Positions 44,126 through 55,040 of a DNA stretch of 64,000 nt are shown here, in pieces (within the stretch, counting starts at the first letter, position 1; each line of letters opens with the position of its first letter). The stretch spans positions 675,501 to 739,500 of the forward strand of contig NC_080424.1 of the NCBI RefSeq assembly GCF_029873635.1, written 5' to 3'. The stretch comes from Malania oleifera (lineage: Eukaryota; Streptophyta; Magnoliopsida; Santalales; Ximeniaceae). The notes under the pieces were generated by a model, which searched no databases, was not told the origin of the DNA, and saw only the letters and a list, made by a program, of their open reading frames with translations. Position numbers and translations under genes: made by a program.

Positions 44126-45274
44126 ATGTCTAGAGACCATAGAAGCGCTGCGGCAGGCATTCCGCTTAAGCAGTGGTTCCATACACCCAAGAGACAGATT
44201 AAATATGATAAAATTTTCTGCCTTAAGGATCCCATCCTCGGAAAGATCCTGGACATAGAATTTATGCAAGCTCATTTCAATAATGTGTTGGACATGTTCA
44301 GGTACCAGCGTTGGTACAAGTTCATTGCCTTCCAGCCCAGGGGTATGTATCCTCTGCTCGTCCGGCTATTATATGCCAATATTGGGCAGGATGGCTAGGG
44401 TTATTACTCTAGAGTACTCGAGAATGACATCCGCTTCAGTGATGTATACTTGGCGGAGACGTTTCACATCTAGCGTGGCGACTTTGTTTGTCCTGATTCA
44501 TCCTCCACCTGGATTAATGAGCAGGACTTTAGGGTAAGTACCTTCGTAAATCTTGTTATGTCGCATCCTGCAGCTGACATGACACACACACCTAGCTATA
44601 GATCTCTGACTTTGGAGGTAAAGGTGGTACACCACCCGATTTCATACAATATATTGCCAAAGTCAAGATCTAGGGATCACGTTTCTTATTTAGATTGCTT
44701 TGTGATATGGTGCCTATTCACAATAAAGAAGTTAGATCTCCCTAGATCAATCCTCCGATGGATGTTTGTTAAGACTATGGGAAAGAGGATCATACTGTCC
44801 TACGATGGTATCCTGTCTAGACTGTTTGTTAGGGAGAGGGTTACCAGGACTACATTTGCGACTATCAAGAAAGTTAGGCCCTTCAATATCTTTAACTCTA
44901 TTACCCTGAAGTTAATGGGATATGAGCTTGCTGGGAACATGTGGTTGCCCACTGTTCCTGAGAGAGGTCTAAGAGCTCAGGAGATCCCTCAGGAGTTACC
45001 CCATGCGCTGTCCAAAGCCGAGATCATGGCGGCCATCACTGATCTCACTACATCATTTCAGGAATTCAGGACCTCCATGACATAGCAGGCATCCTCCTCT
45101 CAGGCTAGACTTGATTCTTTCTATGGCGAGTTCTCCAAGTTCCAGTCCCATGTGCGGGCAAACTTTCATATCCTTGGTGAGCGCTTGAGAGAGATGAATG
45201 ATAAGGATATTGGGGAGGATCAGATGGAGGCGAGTGGTGAGAAGGATGATGATCACGATGATGGGGAGACTTAG
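44126..45274 (+). pseudogene. Accessory ORF of the Sirevirus-like element, three in-frame TAG stops
   Basis: One frame of 383 codons runs from MSRDHRSAAAG to an acidic end (EKDDDHDDGET). In-frame TAG codons are at about 44396, 44471 and 45083. The N-terminal part (LDIEFMQAHFNNVLDMFRYQ, then YPLLVRLLYANIG) resembles the plant-specific family annotated as putative plant transposon protein, found as an extra ORF in LTR elements. A helical tail with AEIMAAITDLTTSFQEFRTS follows. Its position 3' of the missing pol is where Sireviruses may carry an env-like ORF, but I see no clear membrane segment. Its role is unknown. Confidence 0.6.
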
Positions 45275-45467
45275 AGGTGCATTGTGAGGATCAGTTGCTC
45301 CATATTCCAGCTTTTATCTGATCTGTCTTATGATTTATTTACATACACTTACATCTGGTTTGTAATAACCTTAAACAACTTTTTATGTTTTTTTTTTGCC
45401 ATACACACTCACCACACACACACACACACACAAATACTATATTGTGGTGATTCTGTTTTTGCTTATA

Positions 45468-45469
<2 letters not shown>

Positions 45470-45509
<40 letters not shown>
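45470..45509. repeat. (TA)n microsatellite
   Basis: TA run after the accessory ORF. A (CA)n run lies at 45410-45432 and another (TA)n at 45784-45813. Confidence 0.9.
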
Positions 45510-45511
<2 letters not shown>

Positions 45512-45779
45512 ATGGTATTTAGGCTTGCATGATTTTTATACTTACATGATTATACCACCGAAATGCATGCTTGTGATGAAAGCCTCCTGCATGGCCGATG
45601 TAGTGATTGAGTATTGCCTGCTGATAGAATTAGGTTCTCACATGCTTAAAACTCTTGAGATACTGCTTGTTTGAGAATTCTTTTGTACAGGTTAATTTGG
45701 GAAATGTCCGGTTTACAGACGGCATGTTGCCGAATTTTTTTTTTCATCTTCCCAAAAATGCTGAAATATTTTTCAAAAA

Positions 45780-45815
<36 letters not shown>

Positions 45816-46067
45816 CATGAAAATTTGTTTTTGGATTTTAAATTATCTGCACTTGGCTCTTTTTAAAACTTAACTCTTCTGGAGCTGCTTGTGGATATAT
45901 ACTTGAATGCTTTGAAATTGGCAGGTTCTTATGGGATAAGTCATATTTTCAAACAAAATGCTGCCAAAATTTCTTTTTCAAAATCATTGCACATACCCTA
46001 ACTCTAGCTATGCTTCTAAAATACTTACATTGTGCTCAAGATAATGTTAAAGAAATTGTATATTCTT

Positions 46068-46932
46068 AGGGGGAGACACTCCACCTTAAATCTTTTGGCT
46101 CTGAGAAAATGAAAATGTATTTTGCACTCATATTCTATATCTTGTGGAAATACATTAACAAATTGGTATCAATGTGCACATTTGGTAAATTTTTACTTGG
46201 TATCATGTTCATAACAAATCAACAAGTGGTATCATTTTTATGAGTAGTGGTTTCTAACAATAGATAACAATTGGTATCACACCTTCTCTACCACGTAGTT
46301 ATAACAATTGGTATCAGTCCCACATATTCTTCCTAATTTTATATCTTGCGGGAATACATATTTGTTTTGGCAAGCTAAAATAAAAAATGATTATGATGGA
46401 TCAAATTTTAAAATTCTTTTAAAAGGATGAGTGAAAGCTAAATGAAAAATCAATTTTCATCCATGCATAATCATCAACTGGGGGAGAATAGGATATTAAG
46501 ATTGCTAAGTTATTTGAGCTGCATGATATTATTTGTCTTTGACTTAGGTATTGGTTGAGTTGATTGATTGGAATGTGCTATATATTATTGATTGAAAGTC
46601 AACACAGGTCACTTACGTACAAAGTTATGTTTGGGAATGATCCATTTTCAAATGGCATGCTACTGAATTTTTTTTAATCTTCTTAATATATCTCTTGTAT
46701 CTAAATGATGTTCTTTGCCTTCATGCTATATTTCTTAGTCCTTTTTGCTGTTATCAAAAGGGGGAGAAGAGACAAAACTGGGTACACATTAGCTAAATTC
46801 AAATTTAATTACTCTTTGATAAATCATTTAAATTAAGCTTTAATTGAATTTATGTTTAAAGTCAGGGGGAGCCCTTTCTTGGCTATACCCACTTTTGCAT
46901 AAAGTATTTGTCATCATCAAAAAGGGGGAGAT
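46068..46932 (+). promoter_or_regulatory. Five polypurine-tract-like copies before the 3' LTR
   Basis: GGGGGAG occurs at about 46069, 46480, 46759, 46864 and 46923; the last abuts the LTR and is the functional tract. Multiple tract copies upstream of the 3' LTR are a described Sirevirus trait. Confidence 0.7.
46164..46316 (+). repeat. Five TGGTATCA motifs resembling the primer-site core
   Basis: Exact TGGTATCA at 46164, 46198, 46227, 46272 and 46309. It is the first eight bases of the element's own tRNA-Met primer site (TGGTATCAGAGCC at 37981). Spacing is 29-45 bp. Confidence 0.7.
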
Positions 46933-48903
46933 TGTTGACCTGATAGGTCACGCTCAGTTTTGATCATGACAAATACTCTGGGTATTGATGGTTGTATTAA
47001 AGCTTGCATGCAGGTTCACTATGCACATGTATTCGAATTGAAAGACATACCATGATGGCGTGCGGTGTTCGTGCCAAAGAATGAAGTTTTCTGTGTTATC
47101 TTTGTATTTATCTTTCGTTTTCTTCATTCTGGGATGTAATATTTATTACGGATTGTACACCCTATGGCCTGTAATATTTTGCATCATGCATGATAGGTAG
47201 GTATGCTCATATTGACCCTAGTTGGACTTTAGGTACCTACACTTAGTGCTTATAGTCCCCAACATTACTTTTTATACCATGGGAATCAATTTAGGCAAAA
47301 ATGGACTTAGATTGAAAATCTTGAGAGAGTTTGGGCGACCGAACCCATTGCGTTTAAAACACTTCGGGCGACAAACCTTGGACAAGTCAACTTGTTGACT
47401 TTAACGAATCTTCCTCGAGCACCCGAACCTTTTTGAACAAATCTTCCTCGGGCACCCAAACTAGCTTCAGAACACTTTTCAACTACTCGGGCACCTGAAC
47501 CTTCACGTTCATTATGGCCTTGGGTAACCGAATTGGTCAATTCGGTTAACCGAACTTAGCTTCGGGCACCCGAACCTCGGATAGAATGCTATTGACTTTG
47601 GTTCAGCCAATTGACCCTAATTTCGGATACCCGAACCTTTAAAAATTGTTTTTTTAACTGAGTCTATTCGGGCGACTGAACTGAAGATCAACCACTCGAA
47701 TCTCTCGAGTAAAATTAATTTTTACTAAAAATTAAATAGGGTAAATGGGGTTAATTTTTCTAAACCATTTTAAACTTTTCTAATTATTCCCATTGAGTCC
47801 CCAACGGTCAAAAATTTCTCCTTTTCTATATATATATATATATTTTTTTTTTTTTTCATTTGCAATAATTAGCAAGTATTAGCAAAATTGATTAGGGCCA
47901 AAATTCTCTCAAATTCAAAAATCTTATTTTAGCCTATACTACTCCCATACACTCAAAAGCTTCATTTTCCTTGATTATCCAAGAGTTGTGAGTGTATTTA
48001 GAGTGCTTGTGCTTCATTCTCTATTTGCTTAAATACTCTCATTTTCTTGATTGTTGATTGATTTTAACATTGAGAGTAAAGCTTAAGTTCTCCCATCAAT
48101 TTTATTTGATAAATCTTGTGTGGGAAGACTTAGTGGCTTGTGGTTATTGCATTGTCATTGTAAGTTACCTAAGCCTATATTTTTGTGTGCAAAAATCTTT
48201 TTCAAAGTTTGCATTCAAACACTCCTTGTGCTTAGCACATTGAAAATATCTTGTTGAGTTATTTGAATCAACCAGCTAACATATTTGAAACCTTGATATG
48301 ATTTTGTGATATTCACATACTATGTTTCAAATCTTGCTTTGATATACACTCTAGAACTGGATTGATTATCATACTTTATTGAGTGTTTAGCACACTTTAG
48401 AGCACTCAGCATATTTACATATCATTTGTGCTTGCATTATTGTTTGAACTATTATGGTGTACATATCTGCTTGTGAAGGATCACATTTCCATGTACAAAA
48501 ATTTTATACCATTTGTTGTATTTCAAGCGTGGGACTGAAGAGGGAGACTAGTCCTGTGGAATAGTTCCGGACTAGCTTAAACCCAGTTAGGAAAGTTAGG
48601 TGTGCCACTTTGGTAAGGTGTGTTGTATTAGGTGCCGCTCCACCTATTTAAGTGAGCCATAGTGGAATCCTTGTACTGGTGTAGCCAAGGCGGGGATGTA
48701 GGCAATTTGGACGAACCTCGTTAGCATATCGTGTGCCCTGTTTACCTTTCCACACTTTACTATTACTGTTTGTATATGTTTATTTATTGATTGTATAGAT
48801 TGACCCTAGGCTTGTGTAATGCTGATGTTAGTGAATTGACCTAGGGGATAAAATTTTTAAATACCAATTCACCCCCCCTCTTGGGATTGCACCAAAGTTA
48901 ACA
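46933..48903 (+). repeat. Sirevirus-like 3' LTR (1971 bp)
   Basis: Begins TGTTGACCTG and ends GTTAACA. It carries the same palindrome array at 47325-47705. The TATA area has expanded into TA and T runs (47825-47855), and one extra palindrome stretch near 47335-47375 is absent from the left copy. Confidence 0.88.
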
Positions 48904-49985
48904 GAAACACATTTAAGTACCCCCGAAAAGGTGGAAGTAATATTATATCTATTATTATCTCAATTTTATTTGAGTTTTTACATTTTATTTTTCTAAATTG
49001 TCTTATTATTGTTAATTTATTTAGATGTCGAACCTAAGAAAAGTTGAATTTGTTTCCCTTGATATCAAAACAATAATTATTTATCATGGATTATTGATGT
49101 TGATATCCATCTAAATGCAATAAACTTGGGAAACACTATTTTAGATGAAAATACTACATCCCTGCCGGATCGTGTAAAAGTTATGATATTCCTTCGTCAT
49201 CATTTAAATGAAGAATTAAAGACTGAATATCTTACTATCAAAGACCCACTTATCTTATGGAAAAAATTAAAGGATATATTTGACTATCAAAAGATTGTGA
49301 TTTTACCAAATACTCGACATGAATGTTTGCACCTAAGGTTACAAGATTTTAAAACAGTCAGTGAATATAATTCTGCTCTGCATAAAATTAGCTCAAGGCT
49401 AAAATTATGTGGTGAAATTATTACTGATGAAGACATGCTTGAAAAGACATTTACTACTTTCCATCCTACTAATGTGCTCATGCAGTAGCAATATAAAGAG
49501 AGAAAATTTACTAAATTTTCAAAACTTATATCATGTTTTCTTGTTACTGAGCAAAATAATGAGTTTTTGATGAAAAATCACCAAACTCGTCCAATTGGTT
49601 CGACATCATTCCCTAAAGTGAATATAAATACATCTCGTGGTCAAAGACGAGGCTGCAAGCATGGTCGTGGTCAAAATAATCACTGGCATCGACGTGAGAT
49701 TGCAATCTCCTAGAAGAGGGAGGACCCATAAGAGAGGGATGACCCCTAGAAGCGATATAATTATCAGGATCAACAACCCAAGTATCATGAAAATAAATAC
49801 TACAGATGCGGAGGAAAATGTCATTGGTAGCGTACCTATCGTATGCTTAGACACTTGGTAGATCTATACTTGTCTCCTAGTTTATTATAGAGAATTCATG
49901 GTGATATATGCGAACCAATACATCCACCATCTAGACCATTTAGATATTTTATTGTCTTAATTGATGCATCTACTAGATGGTCTCA
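48904..49985 (+). pseudogene. Copia-4, second part: gag and start of integrase
   Basis: Gag begins at 49025 (MSNLRKVEFVSLDI) and shifts frame near 49070. It is then open over 49126-49488 (MIFLRHHLNEELKTEYLTIK, LRLQDFKTVSEYNSALHKIS, DEDMLEKTFTTFHPTNVL), the UBN2-type gag core. A stop at 49486, an RG-rich region (49640-49740) and a CCHC remnant (YRCGG, about 49800) follow. An integrase core piece HGDICEPIHPPSRPFRYFIV lies at about 49897-49960. It breaks off at about 49985. Confidence 0.7.
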
Positions 49986-49989
49986 TGTA

Positions 49990-50114
49990 ATTTAAGGATT
50001 TTATATTTTATTTCCGCTACGTATGTGTGTTTTATATTTGATGAATAAGGTATTAGGTACACTGACGTCACTAAAGTAGCACTTCGGGCCCACGAGGCGG
50101 GTTGGGTTCGTTAC
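49990..50114 (+). repeat. Fragment: tail of a gypsy-type LTR
   Basis: TTTCCGCTACGTATG and a terminal GGGTTCGTTACA match the 3' ends of the other LTRs here. The front of the LTR is missing. Confidence 0.45.
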
Positions 50115-50779
50115 AAGTACTTCCACTACTTATATTAAATTATTTATGGAAAGTAGTACTGTCACGCCCCGAACCCGAAAATGGGACCCGGTGGTGAATT
50201 TGAGTAACCTAACCTGTCTCTGTATCAATTTAAACGTACATGATACAATACAAATAGAGGGTCCGACCCCGTGGGGTGAACGGATGCCCACATGCATACA
50301 TACAACCATCCATACTCATCCATAATACGCAGCGGAATACGGTCTTTTATACATAAACAGTATCATACTAGAGTCTATACAAACTAGGATATACATCCCC
50401 ACAATACAAAACATACCCCAAGTGTCTACAAAAACCATCTCGACAACCTGGTTACTAAAACCCGTACCTAGTAGGTACTAGTAGTAGCTACGACACCCTT
50501 GCTCCCAGATGCTAGGATGCTACTTACGGCTACTTAAGGGACCTGAAAAATATTGATATATATTCGGGGTGAGACACCTCTCAGTAAGGGAGAAAGTAGG
50601 TTATATCTGTGTGTGGCATACCAGTGTTATTTTACATACTTCATAACACTATACATACAATACAATTTGAAACAATTCGTACAGTTTCATATAGTTCTAT
50701 ACAGTTCCAGTATTTTCACAAAAAACCATTCTAGTTCATACGATAACCAAAATATATGTACATACATACATACAATCAG

Positions 50780-51200
50780 TGTCGTCACACTAGTTCGCAA
50801 CTACACAAGGTCACCTCATCTCACAGCGATTACATTGCTACATACGCAACTACGCTGCGACGATCAAGGCCCAATAGTGATTACATTGCTCCATATGCAA
50901 CTACACAAGGTTGCCTAGTTTCACATTGATTACATTGCTACATACGCAACTACAATGCTACAACTCAGGCCCAATAGTGATTACATTACTACATACGTAA
51001 CTACACAAGGTCACCTAGTCTCACAGCGATTACATTACTACACACGCAACTACGAAGCGACGACCTAGGCCCACAGTGATTACATTGCCACATATGCAAC
51101 TACACAAGGTCATCCAGTCTCATCACGATTACATTGCCACATACACAACTACGCTGCGACGATCTCATGCCCATAGTGATTACATTGTTACATACGGTGT
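50780..51200. repeat. Minisatellite, about 4 copies of a 105-bp unit (half units about 50 bp)
   Basis: GTGATTACATTGCTACATA and CGATTACATTGC.ACATACGCAACTAC alternate, with ACACAAGGTCACCTAG between them. Copies differ at several positions. Confidence 0.85.
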
Positions 51201-51990
51201 AGAACACACCCTTCGATAACCAGCCGAAACATACTGGTGATATTTCACATCCCGGATATAGAGCCGGCCACTCTCGCCCACGGTAACTACCCGATACCTA
51301 GCTGTTTTACAAATCCCTGAAATCATTTTGGAACTCACGTTCCTATACATTTCAGTATACGGTAATTAGCCGCCACATAGCTGTTTTATAAATACCTAGA
51401 ACAATTTCATACAACCATACATACCACACTTATTTGATTTACGGCAAATCATATCATTTACAATTTCAAGTATACAATTTATGCAAATATGGATTACGGT
51501 CACCTCAATAATACAGTTTAAACAAGACAAACGGTTTTTCAAATAAAGTAGAGATGATACCCGAAATCCCCAATTTTCCCGAAAACTGTAACTTGAAAAT
51601 CCTGCATTTTTACCCTATAGATTTCCCAAATAAGTAGTCAAAACATACATATGATCGTAGCCTACAGGCTTACCGATCCTGATTTCAAAAATGGACTGAT
51701 ATAAACAGAATCCCCTTACCTTAACCCGAATTCCAACTACGAACTCTACGGTCCTCAAAACTACGAACCGAGACTCCAAAACCTACAAACCACAATACAG
51801 TCCAGGCTTACAATCTGTACTACTACACATATACCAAATCAGAAATGAAAACCGAACCTTACCTCGATTTTAGCCCGAAACCCGAAATCCTCCGAAACGA
51901 GATTCCGATCCGTTAGAAACGTAGAGAATTCTTCACTGATCATCGCAGTAACTTTGGATTTGCGATTCCAGTAACAAATGACAAAGCAAT

Positions 51991-52021
51991 TGAGGAGAGA
52001 GAGAGAGAGAGCTTCGAATCT

Positions 52022-52080
<59 letters not shown>
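51991..52080. repeat. (GA)n microsatellite
   Basis: Two GA runs, the longer at about 52023-52080. Confidence 0.95.
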
Positions 52081-52084
<4 letters not shown>

Positions 52085-52410
52085 TCCAAACTTAGCATCT
52101 AAGCAACCCCCAAAATATCCTTTTAAAGACCTTTGACTCGAGGGGATTCTTCGACGAATTGGTGTCTTTGTCGACGAAGTCTTCAGGAATTTCGTCGACG
52201 AAGACAGAAATTTCATCGACGAATCCTGATATTTCCAACTTCCGCCTCTCGGCTTTTCCTCGTCGACGAACCTCTGAATTTTGTCGATGAAAAGACTACT
52301 ACCTTCGTCGACGAATTATGACCTTCATCAACGAATCCTACAGAATTCCATTTTTTACCCCTCTTTTACTTAATAAAACCACACCTCACGGTTCGGGTTC
52401 TTACAAGTAC

Positions 52411-53270
52411 CCTAGACACCACCGGGTTTGGGGCGCCGCAAGGAGGTTCCATAATAGGGATTTCATTTTTAGGAGAAATGGGTTTGTGAATGTTGAATGG
52501 ATTATCCACCTCTGTAACCTCTTCTGGAGTGTTTACATATTTCGATTTTCTCCTTCTAGGAGTTTTATATTTTGCACCAACAAGCCCTCCACACTTAACT
52601 TGCGGTTTAGGTTTATTGGTCGGCTATTGTACTTCAAGGACATCAATACGTACTGGAATATTTGCAGCAGATATATGAGATTTTAGTATGGCCTTGGCAT
52701 CTACAAAAGAATATGGTAATTGATTTGCAATCCCTAGCAAATGTAATCTTCTAAACTTCAAGTTCACTTTGATTTGTGCGAGAATATAAATAAGATAAAC
52801 TCATAGCATTCCATGTGATTTCATGTTGTGCTTCAGACACTGATTTTGCTCCCTCTAATGTTGGGAATACTGTTTCATCAAAATGACAATCTTGAAGTCG
52901 TACTTTAAGCAAATCACCTATTAAAAGTTAAAGATATCTAATAATATAAGGGGAATCAAAACCAACATAGATACCAAGCTTACGTTGAGGACCCATTTTA
53001 GTTCTTTGAGGAGGGGCAATAGGAACATATACTGCACAACTAAAAGTTCTTAAATAAGAAATACCAGGTTGTTGCCCAGAAACTAATTGCATGAGTGAAA
53101 GTTTATTGTAAACAATTGGCCTTATATAAACTAAACATGCAGCATAAAGAATAGTATGTCCCTAAACAGATAAAGGTAATTTGGTTATCATAATCATAAG
53201 TCTAGCAATGAGTTGAAGTCTCTTAATAAAAGATTCAACTAAATCATTTTGTGTATGGGTATGAGCAACG
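52411..53270 (-). pseudogene. Copia integrase C-terminus and linker, opposite strand to Copia-4
   Basis: Complement 53268-52430 reads TQNDLVESFIKRLQLIARLM, then CAVYVPIAPPQRTKMGPQRK, LGIYVGFDSPYIIRYL and DCHFDETVFPTLEGAKS. A Lys/Pro-rich linker (PRRRKSKYVNTPEEV) follows near 52560-52520. This is the stretch after the integrase core in the family to which the Copia-4 gag belongs, but it lies inverted relative to it. Confidence 0.65.
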
Positions 53271-53316
53271 AATAAATATCTGTTTCGTGAAGGGTAATCC
53301 TTCAGGATAACTTAAA

Positions 53317-53317
<1 letters not shown>

Positions 53318-53361
<44 letters not shown>

Positions 53362-53510
53362 ATTTATAGTATATTATATTATATTATTATTAATTAATTA
53401 ATTAATTAATATTATTTTTTAAAAAAATTTAATTTTAATTTTAATTTAATTTAATTTTTTTAATTTAATAATTTTATTTTATTTTTATTATTATTTTTAG
53501 GATCACTACA
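53318..53510. repeat. (TA)n and AT-only low-complexity tract
   Basis: TA repeats at about 53323-53355, then TTAA and TTTAA runs with almost no G or C until GGATCACTACA at 53501-53511. Confidence 0.9.
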
Positions 53511-53511
53511 A

Positions 53512-55040
53512 TTTATATCTTCAAATATTGTAAACTAGAGTACTGAACAACCATATTTACATGGGTATATCTAAATAACAATATTTACATCATATGGAAT
53601 ATAAAAACATCTTTAACTAGCATTACACAAACACTTATTCTAATCTATATTCTCTAATCCCGCTCAAATGCTCGTTAAGCCTAATTTTCAATACGTCCTA
53701 AAATATGAAATAATTATTGGGGTGAGATGACGCTTAGCACGTAAGGACTAGATTATTACTAGTGCGTGTGGCTAAAATGAGCTTTACAATGTAAAAATTC
53801 ATTTAATAATTTAACTGTTAAAAACCCCATTTAAATATTCGTAAATTATTTTTATCCAAATAAACGTATGCATATAACTATATATACTTTCCCTTATACC
53901 TTTCTTTCACGTCATCATTTAGCCCTACTAAATGGGGCTCTATTCACAAATACGTGTACATTTTCCTTTACTGAAAATCATCATGTAGACCCTTTAAATA
54001 TGGTAATGTATAACTATATATATATACATATTTTTCCTTCAAATCATTATTTAGGCCTAATAATGGCCCTCATCACATATGATATCTATATGTATCACAG
54101 TTTTAATATATGTTATATGATATTAGAACCTAGTTGACTTGGTCTAGGCTAGCACTTGCACGGTACCATTGATATATGTCCATGGTCTTCGTGATCATGA
54201 TATCTGTGTTAACGTCGTTGTACAGAGTGGTGTGAGATTGGATGGTTGATGTGGTTATTTTCAAGAAGTGTGCTGTTATTGCCCCTAGTGTACGGACTAG
54301 TCTGGGTAGACCCATCGGACCTACAAACTACTGTTTGACTTGGCAGTGGTCGGCCAACCATTACCAGGTCCAGCCTTTGAGCCACACAACCCAGTTATGT
54401 GGAGGTAATACATGACAACAGCCAGCTAACCTACCAGGGATGTTTTTGTGCTATTATTATTGTATGAGATGAGAAATGTTTATGAAAATGAAGTATATTC
54501 TGCCATGTGTTGATATATATGTATGTTTTCCCATATTTGATAAACAGTATTGAATATGTTATGTATGGTATATGTAGAACACAGAATACTCATGTTGCCA
54601 CATACTGGTATTAGTTTATTTCCCTTATTGAGAGGTGTCTCACCCCTAAATTTTACAAATTTTTCAGGAGTCTAAGATAGGAGAGCGAGAAAAGCCCCGT
54701 TGACATAGTGTGGTTTATCTGCCCTTTTTGAAGGGTAAGTTTTTGGTAAGGATAGTATGGTTTTGTGGGAATTGTCCCTAGATTTCATTTTTGGGATGTA
54801 TATATGGAAGTACAGTGATTGTAGTACCTCTGGTACATTGTGATGTATGATATGATGGTATGAATATGATTGTACATTTTCTGCTGCGTAGGCTTTTGCT
54901 GTATGCTCTAATGTATCCCTGGTACCCACGGGTCCAGGTGGATTGTGACCTGCTGAGCTGGAATGTGAGATGTGTAGTATTGATTTTATGATGATATTAT
55001 TATTAAAAAAAAATGTGTGGAAAATGAGCAGGTCGTGACA
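53512..55040. mobile_element. Mosaic of two gypsy-type LTR pieces in opposite orientation
   Basis: 53512-54080 resembles the minus-orientation LTR start seen at 63700-64000 (GGGATGAGACGACGCT-type block near 53720). 54080-55040 matches the plus-orientation tail 40690-41661 of the solo LTR (GGCTAGCACTTGCACGGTACCA; CTGAGCTGGAATGTGAGATG; end GGTCGTGACA). Confidence 0.6.

Larger units (their letters stand above)
36080..48903 (+). mobile_element. Sirevirus-like LTR element without pol, carrying gag and an accessory ORF
   Basis: The exact target duplication GAAAC (36075-36079, 48904-48908) encloses two 1.9-2.0 kb LTRs (36080-37977, 46933-48903). The primer site TGGTATCAGAGCC is at 37981 and the purine tract CAAAAAGGGGGAGATT is at 46917-46932. 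The interior contains a coiled-coil gag (38033-39275) and an accessory ORF (44126-45274). After removing two solo LTRs only about 600 bp lie between them, so protease, integrase, RT and RNase H are missing. The purine-tract sequence, its extra copies and the coiled gag are Sirevirus traits. The layout resembles the non-autonomous TR-GAG class. Confidence 0.8.
50160..52405 (-). mobile_element. Solo LTR (2246 bp), gypsy type, minus orientation
   Basis: Flanked by the exact duplication AGTAC (50155-50159, 52406-52410). On the complement it starts TGTAAGAACCCG and ends GGGGCGTGACA. The TTCGTCGACGAA array lies at 52143-52335 and is followed (minus) by CTTTAAAAGG at about 52120-52130. A long GA run at 51991-52080 and a minisatellite at 50780-51200 are inside. 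Confidence 0.85.

Noticed and set aside
44283-44537. Overlapping frame MCWTCSGTSVGTSS in the accessory ORF
   Set aside because: It is out of frame with the accessory ORF, which matches a plant transposon-associated family.
44126-45274. Calling the accessory ORF a retroviral-type envelope gene
   Set aside because: Its position fits, but I see no signal peptide, fusion segment or clear membrane anchor, and it resembles a plant transposon-associated family instead.
50780-51200. CRISPR-like repeat array
   Set aside because: Repeats and intervening units are both repeated, in a plant LTR with no cas genes. It is a minisatellite.
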